In this document: positions 21,799-34,633 of the stretch, in pieces | How the letters are laid out: each line of letters begins with the position of its first letter | How positions within the stretch are numbered: the first letter of the stretch is position 1 | Source of the DNA: Coleophoma eucalyptorum | Lineage: Eukaryota > Ascomycota > Leotiomycetes > Helotiales > Dermateaceae | DNA: 64,000 nt | Assembly (NCBI GenBank): GCA_026120035.1 | Contig: JALRME010000002.1 | Span: 434,001-498,000 of the forward strand | Reading direction: 5' to 3' | Translations under genes and position numbers: made by a program | The notes under the pieces: generated by a model | Databases searched by the model: none | What the model was told of the DNA's origin: nothing | The model's input: the letters and a program-made list of their open reading frames with translations, nothing else

Positions 21799-24700
21799 AT
21801 GTCGTCGCTTTCGCAACCCCAGACGCCAGCGGGCCTTGGGAGCCCTCTGCGAGAACACAGACACAGACCCGTCGAGAGACTCACGGATCGTCTCGAGACA
21901 CCGTCTTTGGATGATCGATCATACCGCGTTGTGAAGTTGCCTTCGAACCAATTGGAGGTCCTGTTGGTCCACGATGCGGACACTGATAAGGCCAGTGCGG
22001 CCATGGACGTGAACGTGGGAAACTTCAGCGACGAAGAAGATATGCCCGGCATGGCGTAAGTGACATGGGCATGGACTCTCCCATGAAGCTTAGCTCTTTC
22101 CAGCCTGCAATACTGATAATTCGGGTTCAATAGTCATGCGGTAGAGCATCTGTTGTTCATGGGCACAAAGAAGGTATGGATGTCAAATGCTAAAATAGAC
22201 CTGACAATCTAATATTTCGGTAGTATCCTGTAGAGAACGCATACTCACAATATCTGTCATCCTATTCTGGAAGCTCCAATGCTTATACTGGTGCAACATC
22301 GACGAACTACTACTTTGAAGTGGGTGCAAAAGCTGCTGAAGATGCAGACCCCAACGATCCAGACTCATCCCCATTATATGGAGCATTGGATCGATTTGCT
22401 CAGTTTTTTATCGACCCCCTGTTTCTAGATTCAACTTTAGAGCGAGAACTGAAGGCTGTCGACTCGGAAAATAAGAAGAATCTGCAGAGTGATCAGTGGA
22501 GGCTGCACCAACTAGACAAATCGTTGTCAAATCCCAAGCACCCATATTGCCATTTCTCAACCGGCAATTATGAAGTCCTGAAAACCCAGCCGGAAAGTCG
22601 TGGTCTTAATGTGCGGGAAAAGTTCATGGAGTTTCACGAGAAGCACTACTCTGCAAATCGAATGAAGCTTGTTATCCTTGGAAGGGAGCCCTTGGATACT
22701 TTGGAGGAATGGGCTGCTGATCTTTTCGCTGGGGTAAGGAATAAAAACCTGCCGCAGAACAGATGGGAAACCGAGGAGCCATATGGTGATGACGAGCTTT
22801 TGACACAGTGCTTTGCAAAACCCGTCATGGATTCCCGGCAACTAGACCTCACATTTCCCTTCATAGACGAGGAGGAGCTGTTCGAATCTCAGCCCAGCCG
22901 ATACATCAGCCATCTCATTGGCCACGAAGGCCCAGGAAGTATCATGTCATATATAAAATCCAAGGGGTGGGCAAACGGATTGAGTGCAGGTGCATATTCA
23001 GTGTGCCCCGGGACACGAGGAATGTTCAGCTGCCAAATTCGGTTGACTGAGGATGGTTTATTGCATTACAAGGAGATTGTGAAGGTGTTTTTCCAATATG
23101 TTTCTCTTCTGCGAGAAACCCCACCTCAGGAATGGTGTGTATCAGTTCTATACATTTTTTTATGATATGGCTAACGGAACCATAGGATATTTCAGGAGCA
23201 AAAGGGCATGGCAGATGTGGACTTCAAGTTTAAGCAGAAGATTCCCGCCAGTCGTTTCACCAGCAAGATCAGTGCAGTAATGCAAACTCCACTACCAAGA
23301 GAATGGCTTCTCAGTGGCCATAGTAGGCTCAGGAAGTTTGATCCAGTCAAGATTCAAGAGGGTATTGCATGCTTAAAGCCCGAGAATCTCCGGATGCAGA
23401 TCGTCAGCCAAAAGTTTCCTGGAAAGTGGGAGTCAAAGGAGAAGTGGTACGGGACAGAATATACCAATGAGAAGATTCCGGCAGATTTTGTCGCCGAGCT
23501 TAAGATTGCAGTTAGCAGTACGCTGAAGAATCGTCTTCCAGAGCTCCATCTACCTCACCAGAACGAGTTCATTCCCACGAGATTAGAGGTGGAGAGAAAG
23601 GAGATCCAAGAATCCGCGTTGGAGCCAAAACTCATTCGTAATGATGAATTGGTAAGAACTTGGTACAAAAAGGATGATACTTTTTGGGTCCCAAAAGCAA
23701 ATGTTTATATCAATTGTCGAAATCCATTGCCAAATGCAACGGCTGAAAACTCGCTCAAAGCCAGACTTTATACCGACATAGTTCGAGATGCTCTTGAAGA
23801 ATATTCTTACGATGCTGAGCTTGCTGGATTGGAATATTCTGTTTCGGGTCATTCTACGGGCATGGAGGTCATTGTGTCCGGTTACAATGATAAGCAATCC
23901 GTACTTTTGGAAAAGGTTTTGCTCACTATGCGGGATCTGGTTATCAAGCAAGACCGTTTTGAGATCATCAAGGAGCGCCTGCTGAGAGGCTTGAAGAACT
24001 GGGACTATCAACAACCATACAACCAAGTGGGAGAGTATACAAGATGGTTGAATAGCGACAAAGCTTTTATCAACGAGCAGATTCTTGCAGAACTGCCACA
24101 CTTGACAGCAGCAGATGTTCAAGAGTTCTTTCCACACCTTTTGCAGCAAATGCACGTGGAAGCATTCGTTCACGGAAATCTGTACAAAGAGGATGCCTTG
24201 AAGTTGAGCAATCTGATTGAGTCAACACTAAAACCACGGGCACTGCCCAAAGCACAATGGCCTTTGAGCAGAAACCTGATCTTCCCTCCTGGGTCGAATT
24301 ACGTTTACAAGAAGACATTGAAAGACCCGGCGAACATTAATCACTCAATAGAATATCTTCTTTTCTGTGGCCTTAAGTCCGACCGTATCTTGCGGGCCAA
24401 AGTTGGCCTTCTTGACCAGATGACACACGAGCCTGCTTTCGATCAGCTACGAACCAAGGAGCAGCTTGGATATGTTGTCTTTAGCGGGCAGCGGCCTGCA
24501 GCGACGACTATTGGGTACAGATTCATCATCCAAAGTGAGAAGACTTGCGAGTATCTCGAGTCACGCATCGACGCCTTCCTCATGTTGTTCGCAAAGACTC
24601 TGGAGGATATGCCTGAGTCAGAATTTGAAGGCCATAAGAGAAGTTTGATCACAAAGAGACTGGAGAAGCTGAAGAATCTGGATCAGGAGTCGAGCCGCCT

Positions 24701-25156
24701 CTGGGGCTATATTGACAGCGAGGCTTTTGATTTTGAGCTTGGTATGTTTTTCCTTCTAGTCCTAAATTTCCTACGTGGCCTGCTAATATCTGCTTAGTAC
24801 ATCACGACGCTGCTCATATCCAAGCACTCACTAAACCAGAGATGATCGACTTCTTCAACCACTTCATAATTCCAACCTCACCAGCTAGGGCCAAGCTAGC
24901 CGTTCATCTCGTGGCTCAAGGCACAGCCGCCGAAGTTTCGTCGGGCCTAAGCAGTGTTATCGAGAAAGGAAAGGAGGCCTTGGGCATCAATGGAGAAAAG
25001 AAGACCGAAGCTCTCAAGGAAGCCAATATCGATAACGGCACGACCCCATTTGTCATCAAGGATGTGAGAGACCTCCGAGCCAAGCTCCAGGTCAGTGCTG
25101 GCCCTCAGGCTGTTAAGGATATCAGCGAATTTGAGGAGCTGGATTCAAAGCTATGA
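21799..25156 (+). CDS. STE23: insulin-degrading enzyme / a-factor protease (M16A metallopeptidase)
   Basis: Exons 21799-22055, 22134-22173, 22224-23134, 23186-24741, 24798-25156 give 1040 residues, close to the usual 1020-1030. All junctions keep frame. The inverted zinc motif HxxEH is HAVEH at residues 87-91, spliced across intron 1. The third zinc ligand lies in LKAVDSENKKNLQ. LSSYSGSSNAYT and NYYFEV follow, as in IDE. The inactive C-terminal half contains FDQLRTKEQLGYVVF. Family role: cutting of small peptides inside a closed chamber, and in yeast N-terminal maturation of a-factor and leader-peptide turnover. Start: MSSLSQ gives the usual length, but an in-frame ATG at 21397 adds 134 residues of presequence character (see findings). 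Confidence in the enzyme is very high, in the start moderate. Confidence 0.95.
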
Positions 25157-25989
25157 AGGAAGGCGCTGGCATTGAATCGGAGTTTGCTATAGCCTCGTAT
25201 TGTACATTCTAGATGTTTCGCCTTTGCTGCTTGCTTGCTTGCTTGTAGATAGAATGGGAAGCTCTTGGTATATGCACATTTTCGGAGAAAGGAACCTGGT
25301 CTCTTCATGGATGGAGACATACATCTATATGTGTGCATGTATGGCGTTCTTTACAGTCGGCGGTTCTAGTCAAAGTCGTTGGACTTTCATCTATACATCC
25401 ACTGAAATCATATGTTATCTTTGTCAATAAATCCAATAGTTACAAGATATACTCACATCATAACCCAATACATCTAAGAGTGCATTTTGTGCTATCCTCG
25501 TATCCAGTGCTCCCATTCCCGGCCAGATGACTAACATTGAACTCCTTCTAAGCCTTCGGCTGTTCACACTTACAAATTCCCACCTACTAGCTGGCTGAGA
25601 CACGGCTCAAGTCTGAAGGGGATCTGTCTCAGGATTAAGGGTATGAAGTTCATAAACCAACCTCTATTTTTCTATCTTTCACTTCATTTCCATTTCTGTT
25701 TTGAATGCAGGTGGCATCTAATCAGTTCAGGAAAGGGGTGCATAATGAGAGTGGTAAGAGTTTCTGCATAACCCATGCTATGGTTGCCTTAGTGTGCGGA
25801 CTTCGGTATTTTGCTATCACCACATTTCGCGCATGCTCGCTCCTTAGCTTATATCGTCTCCTTTGTTCTTCTCCCTAGCATCCGCAAAGTAATTCCCGTT
25901 TCAACAAAAACCACTGTTGATCTACGTGTTCTAACTGCTTTGTTTCCAAAATTATTAGGTGGGAATTGTTTGTTTTTACATACGGCAAG
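25157..25989. other. intergenic region between STE23 and the DLH gene
   Basis: It contains STE23 3' sequence with a (TTGC)n-type array at 25224-25245 and the hydrolase promoter. I see no gene. Confidence 0.5.
25224..25245. repeat. (TTGC)n microsatellite in STE23 3' region
   Basis: About five tandem TTGC/GCTT units with one interruption lie 70-90 bp after the STE23 stop codon, probably within the 3' UTR. Confidence 0.65.
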
Positions 25990-27050
25990 ATGAGTGGTTC
26001 GGAAGCTATGGATACCCAGGATGGGTTTAGTAAAGCTTGCTGTACTGTCCCTCCTGTGGTTGCCCAGAAGGAATATGTACCACGAGGAGGATATGAAGAG
26101 ATTGGGGGATTAAAGATTTGTATGTGCCCTCTTCCTTTCAGTTGCATTCTCCTTGATTGTTGTCGACTTCTAAGCAAGGAATTGATACTGATCCTTACAT
26201 ATAGATGTCACAGGACCCAAGACCGCAAAGAAAGCCATTCTGGTTATTTTTGATATATTCGGCTTCTTCCCACAGACAATACAGGGTGCTGATATCCTGG
26301 CATACCATGGCCGTGGTACTGAAGCTAACGAAGATGGCGAGGAGTATGCGATCTTTATGCCGGACTGGTTTGAGGGTTCTCCAGCGAGCTTGGCATGGTT
26401 AGTGTCTTTATTACTTTGTTTTATCTTTTTCTTCTTCAACTGCTTGAGCATTTTTATGGAGAGGATTTGTGGATTGGGAGTTCCGTGTGGATGTTGATTT
26501 GGAATTTGGCTTAGGTATCCTCCTGATACGGATGAGAAGATGCAGGCTATGGGTACGTGGTATACGGCAAAGAGAACGCCAAACACGGCCGTGGAGAGAA
26601 TTCCGAGTGTGTTGGAAGAAATCGAAAAGATGGTTGGTAAGAAGGAATGGGGAATTGTAGGCGTATGGGAGTCTAACCACCCTCTCTCTCCTTTCCTCAG
26701 CCGCTGACCGACTTATCCAGTATTGTTGGGGTGGCAAGGCCGTCTCTCTGATTAGTAGCGATGCATCTCCATTCTTCAAAGTAGGAGTACAATGCCATCC
26801 AGGGCTCATCGAGCCTGCGGATGCTGAGAAGATCAACATCCCGATGATGATGCTAGCATCCATGGACGAACCTGCTGACAAGGTTAAGGAATACGAGGCG
26901 AGGTTGAAAGGTGAGAAGTTTGTTGAGATCTTTGGGGACAGTATTCACGGGTGGATGAGTGCCAGAGGAGATTTGGAGGACGAGTCCGTGAGATTGGAGT
27001 ATCAAAGGGGATATGCTCTTGTGGGTGCGTTTTTGGCGAAGTGGTTGTGA
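25990..27050 (+). CDS. dienelactone hydrolase family protein
   Basis: Exons 25990-26119, 26205-26397, 26515-26662, 26721-27050 give 266 residues. Each join is GT..AG, and the protein reads as a full alpha/beta hydrolase. The nucleophile is Cys159 in GYCWGGK, not Ser, which is the DLH signature. The Asp is in SMDEPADK and the His in GDSIHGW, completing a Cys-Asp-His triad. The N-terminal ACCTVPPV...YEEIGGLKIYVTGP is typical of fungal DLH-like proteins, as in yeast YDL086W/AIM2. No aromatic-degradation genes surround it, so a role in chlorocatechol breakdown is unlikely. A general cytosolic or mitochondrial carboxymethylenebutenolidase-like hydrolase is the safer call. Confidence 0.92.
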
Positions 27051-28578
27051 ATTAGATATCATTCTGTATAATACGTATTCAATACGAGGCTAAATGATTG
27101 GTATTCGAGTCGAATAAACCCGGGATGCCGCATTTGAGAGCTAAACGCAGACAGTTTATGGAAATCTTCTTGCAGCAATGACACAAGTTTCTTTCTATTG
27201 ATTTCGTAGTTGAGTGAATGACGAGCGAATCGATTTCAATCGAAGGTGATGGCCACAGTCGTCTCTCTTTTCAGCCTTGCTGGGTGGAATGGATGCAGTG
27301 AAACAGGAGATAGTAAGAGCATCTGGACATACAAACAAGGTCTGAACTGATATAGTTATTATCGCGCAACGACCAGGCGACGTCCATCATGGCCATGGCA
27401 GAACGCAAATGAAGTCATCCGCAGTAGTCGCGTTTGCATAGTGGCCGGCGGCGGAGTAGAGCAGCGAAACAGCGGCAGCAGAAAGCGATGTAGTTGCATG
27501 GTGCATGAAAGCCCGTAGTCACGTAATCAGGGCTGGCACAATTCACGTGGAGGGGGGAAGGGAACAGGAACAGGCCTCTGCTAGTTGGGTGGTGTGGATA
27601 TAGATCGTGTCGGAGGAGATCGAATTTGAAGGGAATTGGAAGCTGAACTGGCAGGGCAGAACGGAAAGACGGACGGATTTCCTCTTTCTGACCATCAGGC
27701 TGTCGAGATTGCAATTTTTTCGCAGGATGCAGCTTAAGCCTTCTCCTCCCTTTATCCCCGTCCACCAAATCCGGCAGATCGCAGCACGCAGATCAAAGCA
27801 CAGCACCGCACCGCAACGCAACGCGAATCAACGCAAATCAATAGAAACTTTCACTTTCTTAGAACTGTCAGCTTCGACGCAGGATTCCCTTCCTTTGTGC
27901 CTCTTTCACAATCCACGTCCATACATAAGACACACACTTACATACGTATATTCATACATGCACTCACTCACTTAGAGCTTACGGAATCCGTCCATGACCC
28001 ACGCTTCCCTTTCGCCGACCTAATCTTCCAGGCCCGTCGCTTTCGTCTGCAGCCTCGCAAACCTTCCATGATCAGGAACAGGTACTGCAGCCAAAAGCAA
28101 AGGCTCTGCCAGACGGTTCTGACGACGTCGACCTTCCATTACCCCATTCCCCAAGTCGATCTTCGAGCTGCAAAGGCAGCTCACAGTCACGACGTCTTCC
28201 AACAAGAAACGCAAGCTTTCTCCTCCCCACACCAGAGGCCAACCCACCGATAGCAGTTCTGATATCCCACTGGAATCTGTCGAGGGCTACGACAGTCCAG
28301 CTCGTAACGACGACATACCACAATTTGATCTGCCCACCACATCTCCATCTACAAACGCACTCCCCTCAAATTTACCTGCGCACCTACAGAATTCGAGTAC
28401 CCTCTCGAGTACCGATTACATCTCTTCGGCTGCGAGCTCGCCCAGCGCTTTATACGCAGGCCTGTCGATTGAAGGTGGAGAACAATCCGGCTCAGAACTG
28501 GGCACTGCTTCCTTTGCCACCATCGACCAAGACATCCGGGGCCAGTCTCCCCTTCGGTCTTTCTCACATAGGGCTATC
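27051..28578. other. UBP12 upstream region, possibly with a first exon
   Basis: This 1.5 kb includes the promoter and probable long 5' leader of UBP12. From 28123 to 28578 the UBP12 frame is open without a stop but also without ATG. The stretch is Ser/Pro-rich with a KKRKL basic cluster, so part of it may be coding (see findings). Other ORFs here are weak. Confidence 0.5.
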
Positions 28579-31500
28579 ATGGGGAGTGGCGCCGATGCCT
28601 CGCAGAGGTCATCATCACCACTGAAGAGACCAGCATCCGAATTGGACCCCGATGCAACTTCGAGTCAGCAGGAGGATGTAGATATGATTCCTGTTTCCCA
28701 GTTGGACGCTGCAGACGCCAAGGATGGCCCAGGTTCCTCACCTCTTGCCAACCGGGCACAGTCTGTAGATATGCTGGATAGCACTGACAATGCTACTTCA
28801 CAAACTGAGGACACCGCTCCACGGCGGAAATCGACAGGTCGGATAATAACCTCTCTGCCTATTTGGTTCTATTGCTAATATGGTCATAGATGTTCCACCG
28901 ATCGACTACCAGATTAAGACGGTCACAACCTTTGCGGACGCACTTACCGAAAGCCCCATCAAAGAAAATGACAAGGTCTACTTGGTCTCCAAGCGGTGGC
29001 TGGACCGGGTGCTGGCTCGTAGCTCTGAAGCTTTGAAGAATAGTAAGAGCGAACCCGAGGGAGAAATTGGTCCAATCGACAACTCGGACATAATACAGCA
29101 AATTATCAAGGACGGTGATGGAGAGGATTTTGTTCAGCTTAAGCATGGCTTGGGCTTAGAATCATTCCACATGTTTCCAGATTCTGCTTGGGAACTTATT
29201 GTAGGATGGTACGGATTGATGCCAGGTTCTCTCCCAATCATTCGAACCGCACACAATACAAACCCAGACAAGAATGGGATAGAGAACATGCAGTTTGAGT
29301 TCCATCCACCGGTGTTTACTATTCACAGACTTTGGTCACAAAACACGCCTTCAAACCCACGTGCATTGAAAGCAAGCAATCCACCGGCGCCAGTCTACAT
29401 GGTTTCCAGATCGATGCGTTATCACGACTTTCTGAAAAAGATAAAAAAGAAAGCCGAGATCGACTTCAGCAAAAGAGTCCGTGTCTGGAGAGTGCCGAGG
29501 CAACAACCTGCTGCAGAACCCACCCCAACTGCTGCAGCAGATACCGCCACTCCCCCAGACTCAAGGCCAGGCACTCCTGCTGGCCCAACAATAGGTATGA
29601 GCGAGCGCGCTCCACAAGATCGCTGGAACGATTTGCTGCTCGATGTTGAATCCTTCCTCAAGCTTACTAAGGGCATTGATCGAGAGGTTTTGGAGATGCG
29701 AGATACTACGAATGACAAGAAGTACAATGGAAACATGGATCTGGCGATGGCTGGCCTTGGTGAAGACCAAAGCATTGTTTTAGATGAGCATATATCTGGT
29801 GATGACTTTATTTCGAACTACACTACGAAGACCTCTAAACCCTCTACCTCGAGCAGTCTTAGCAAGCCTGCAAGCACTGGTATCACAAACCAAGTGAACA
29901 GCAGAGTCAACAGCGGTAGGAACAGTCCGGCACCGGCACCCGGACCCGTAACTCGTGGCCGTACGCAAAGATCAGGTAGAACTGTCGGATGTGTCGGATT
30001 AAGTAACTTGGGCAACACTTGTTACATGAATTCAGCACTTCAATGTGTGCGGAGTGTCGAAGAATTGACCAAGTATTTCCTCAGTGGTACTGCTGCAGAA
30101 GAGCTAAACACTGATAATCCTCTCGGTAATAACGGCCAGGTTGCACTGTCCTACGAAAGTCTGTTGAGGGAAATGTATAGAGAACCTGTTCCTCAATCTG
30201 TGGCACCCCGACAATTCAAAACCACTATAGGTCGTTATGCACCTCAATTCTCTGGCTATGGCCAACAAGATTCACAGGAGTTTCTTGGTTTCCTTCTTGA
30301 TGGACTTCAGGAAGATCTCAGTCGCGTCAAGAAGAAGCCATATATCGAGAAGCCTGATTCCACTGATGAGATGGTCAACAACGATGAGCTCATCCGAGAA
30401 ATGGCGGCCAAAGTCTGGGATATTACCAAGAAGCGAGACGATTCTGTGATCGCTGATCTTTTCACCGGCATGTACAAGTCTACACTCGTCTGCCCCGTGT
30501 GTGACAAAGTCAGCATTACCTTTGACCCATTCAACAACCTGACTTTGCAATTACCTATTGAAAATACCTGGACACATGAGGTTGTTTTCTTTCCCTTGAA
30601 CGACCGACCAGTCAAACTACAAGTTGATATGGACAAACACGCAAGCATTAAAGCTCTGAAAGAGTTTGTCAGTAAGAGGGTTGACGTTCCTGTCTCAAAA
30701 CTGTTCTGCGTAGAAGAGTTCAGAGGCAGGATTTATAAGCTCCATGATGACTTCAAGTCAGTCTCCGATGAGATCAATAGCTCAGACGTCTGTATGCTGT
30801 ACGAGCTGGAAGCCGAACCTACGAACTGGCCTGCAGCGAAGAAGACAAACAAGAATAAGAAGAAAAAGTTCAACTCTAGCTATGATTCTGACGAGCAAGA
30901 TATAGTCCCACATTGGGATGACCCTGCGGCCGAGAGAATGATCGTACCTGTCATTCATCGAAAATTTAATGGTAACGAGCGAAGTCGGGGCACCAAACCT
31001 TACACCTTTACTTTGGTTAGCCATACAGTCATGCTCACGCCAGCTGAGGTAAGTTTATGATTCGAAATAGTTGGCCACCTGCTGACACTGCATAGGCAAG
31101 AAGTGAAGAGATGATCCGCAAAAAGGTTCTTGAGAAAGTGAAGACGCTAACCACCCGGTGGTTTGATTGGGATGATAATGAGAGTGCGGGGAGTGCCTCA
31201 GAGAGCACTGATCACGACCTTGTACTTACCACGGGATCTGACGCTGACTCATCGGGCGGTAACAAGGTTGTCGCCCATTCAGTAGATGGTGAAGAAGGAC
31301 TTGTTGACGTTACTATGAAGGAGCAGGACGATGGACAAAACCCCAAGACTGCTGTTTCCAAGCCCGAGAAGTGCGTTGAAGATATATTGTTGAGTGCTTA
31401 TGCTGACATGCTTGCTAGACAAACGTCCGAATCAAGATTCAATCGACAGCGGCCAAAATTCATCGAGGAAGGCGCCTTCCTTGCCCCAGAAGCACAGAAC

Positions 31501-33528
31501 TTGTTCACCATGAGCTATTACTCGGGCAAAGGGGAGCTCGTTCCAGTTGGTTGGCAAGTTGTAACTGAAGATCACCCTTTCCCTCTAATTTCATCTCGTA
31601 TACCCTCGCCTTCGATTGGGAGCGAGTCAGGGTCTGGAGAAGATCACGAGATGACGACAGGCCGAGCCTCAGAAACCAGCGATGAAGATGATACTTTAAA
31701 CAGCAACCCCGTCTCAACCACGCGCATGACAGAAGAGTCAAGTGACGAAGATGAACTTGCACGGCCTATCGATGTAAGACCCATATAGCACATTCTGATC
31801 CAAACCAGACTAATATTGGTAGAATGTTCCAATTCGACCGAAGACCCCAAGTAGAGTTCAAATAGTAGGTGGTCAACGAAGACAGCGTCGATCAATGAAG
31901 ACTTACTCCAGAAAGAATCGTTCCAAGCCTACACCGCGATTAACAAACCACGACGAGAATGATGAAGACTTCCCTGCCCCTCAAGATACCGTAGACGAAG
32001 GCCCCTTGATCCGCCTTGGAGAAGGCATTGTTGTAGACTGGAATCTGGACGCTTGGGACATGCTTTTCAATGCTGATGGTAGTGAAGACACAATGCGTGG
32101 CCAGCCCACATTCGAAACCAGTCGCATGTCTACACTTGTTGACGAAGAACTGCTAAATAAGCGAAGAGTCCGACAAGCTCGGAAGAAGAATGGTATTACG
32201 CTTGAAGACTGTCTCAATGAGTTCGGAAAGGAAGAGATCCTATCTGAACAAGACACCTGGTACTGTCCGCGCTGTAAAGAGCACCGCCGAGCAAGCAAAA
32301 AGTTTGAATTGTGGAAGACGCCTGATATTCTAGTCATGCATCTTAAGCGTTTTAGTTCAAGTGCAATGCGTCGAGACAAGCTTGATGTTTTCGTGGATTT
32401 CCCGATCGAAGGTCTTGATCTCACCTCAAGAGTTATCGAAAAGGCCGATGGCAAGGCCGAGATCTATGACTTGATTGCTGTTGATGACCACTGGGGTGGC
32501 TTAGGTGGTGGTCACTATACTGCATTTGCGAAGAACTTCAACGATGACCAGTGGTATGAATATAACGGTTAGTACCACTTTCAATTGCTCACGCAGAAAA
32601 ACTAATGGGAATTCTAGATTCTTCTGTTTCCAAGACCGAGAAGAATATTGTCTCATCAAGCGCCTATCTGCTTTTCTACCGACGAAGATCAGATATCCCT
32701 CTCGGTGGTCCCCGATTCAAAGCCATAGTGGAACACGGCCAAGTAGACACTTCAGATGAAGAAGATACAACCGAGTCGGGGGAAGATCAGGGCCTCGTCG
32801 GAAACTCCTCCCTGCATGGGTCGTCGAGAGCTTTGACAGGAGTAGGAGTAGCTCACCATCAACCAAATCATGGTTTAAGTGGCGCGGTGACGAAGACAAT
32901 AAATCCAGCGGATCTTGATTTTGAGGCTTCAGCAGCACCGCCCAGCTACGGAAACCATCTTGAGCATGACGATGGTGCACCTCTGCTTCAAAGTGACATG
33001 CTCATGAATGATGGCATACTGCAGAACAGCATTGAGAATGCCGAAGATGAAGGCATCGACATGCACAATTCACCACCGTACGAGAACAACAACGGCAGCT
33101 TGCAGTTCAATAGTGGTTGGAGCTTCGCCTCCTTGAATCAGAATGGCCGCGGACCGCTACCTTCTGGTACAGGATCAGACGCAGAAGACAGTACAATCTT
33201 TTCACAGGAGGGGAGAAGTGATATTGTCGAGGACAACTCATCATCTGGATCACAAGAAAGGCACGATCGCTTCAATGATTTTGAAACCATCGAGGCTGCG
33301 GGCGAAAATGGAGAGCCATTTGTGGATCAGAGCCCTGTTCCAGATGCCCCGGACGATGGACGGGTAGACTTGTATGACATTGCAAAAGATGTCTTGCAGG
33401 TTAAGAAGAAGGACTTGTTCCTGCCAACAGAGTTCAAGATCCCGCCCGACACAACAGGCATAGAGGAAGACCACGAGGAGCCTGCAACCGAAATCCATGT
33501 TGAGGATGGCGAATTCAAGCTGGACTAA
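28579..33528 (+). CDS. UBP12: ubiquitin C-terminal hydrolase (Ubp12/USP with DUSP domain)
   Basis: Exons 28579-28837, 28890-31048, 31096-31773, 31823-32567, 32618-33528 give 1583 residues. A DUSP-type domain lies at about residues 95-215 (VYLVSKRWLDRVL ... WELIVGWYGL). The USP domain begins with GLSNLGNTCYMNSALQC, catalytic Cys463, and ends with GGHYTAFAKN, catalytic His1263. Long acidic/Ser-rich inserts split it, and the zinc-binding CPVCD and CPRC pairs are present. This DUSP plus long-insert USP layout matches yeast Ubp12 and human USP4/11/15. Role: removal of ubiquitin from protein substrates; in yeast this includes mitofusin Fzo1. The tail of about 250 residues after the catalytic core is acidic and low-complexity. 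The start at 28579 has a good purine at -3, but an upstream exon is possible. Confidence 0.94.
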
Positions 33529-34633
33529 GAGGCATAGTGTGTTCTGGAAATGCAATTCGCTTTTTGGTATCACATATGGGCACTACCGAGGAACTGATAG
33601 AATCGGACCTTTATGTTGCCCATCTTTGCTTGCGAGGTGCTTGGCTATCTGCTGGCTGGATTGAATTGATGACCGGATGTCAAAGTTATGTCTCATGAGA
33701 AATGGAGCGCAGAAGGAAATGGACCACGAAGGTTTGAAATAGAAAATTTTTAACGTCCACAAGGCTGCGCGAGCAGTGTTATACGGCAATGATACATAAT
33801 AAAAAGCATGCACACTGGCAAGGCTTTTGTGCCTGCCTTTTAAGACCTTCATCTTTGCCAATGTGATGTGCGATTCAGAGCTTGCGCCATAATCAATTGG
33901 ATTTATCAATTTAGGCACACAAACAGAAGTCCTTTTCCGAAGATCGCGTTAAATATCTCTTATCCTGGCTTTCTCTGAAACCCTAAGCGTAAAGGTCTTG
34001 GAGTGTTAAGGTATAACAGTTTGCCAAACCCGATGGCAAATATATGCTATTCTCACTCGTACAATAGTAAGATACTTTATATGCGGGACCTGCCTCTAAT
34101 AACAGGCACTATGCCTGGGTCCCGAAAGCCACTCAGTTCGTTATCTCTTATACCTATAAAACTCTCGACCCTAAGCTCTACTTTAAATACAAACGAGGCA
34201 ACTGGAATAATCAAATCATCCAATACAAGTAGACAAAGTAGTTTAAGTTTACCCCAGAAGGACAAGAAGAAATGTGCAGGAAGGGCATTACTTGTGAAGA
34301 GCCTCAATCTAACAAGTTCCAACATAGGTTCATGGCTGCCTGGCATGGTACGTGCGAAACTCGGTGTGACGTGACCACATGGCGCAGTACTGCATCCTGC
34401 GTGTTTTTGAAAGCATACTTCCAGACTCCCTAAACATAAAGCTCCTTCGTAGAAAGCGTCTCCTCCACTTACACAATTCCTTCTATCGGCAGACGAGCTC
34501 GGGCATGTTGTCGGTTCTCACACGTGACTGCCTGAACGAAACGTCTGGACAACCTACGAACTCCTCAGCTTTCTTTCTTCCACCAGCACTATTATTGCCA
34601 TAGCCTCCAAAATCAAACCTCCTAGCTCAAAAA
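33529..34633. other. intergenic region
   Basis: UBP12 3' region and upstream part of the F-box gene. ORFs at 33583-33918 and 34003-34374 show no family features. No RNA gene was recognised. Confidence 0.5.

Noticed and set aside
28325..28624. 99-codon plus-strand ORF overlapping the UBP12 start
   Set aside because: It is in a different frame from UBP12 in a stop-poor CT-rich region. The UBP12 frame is the better candidate for coding there.
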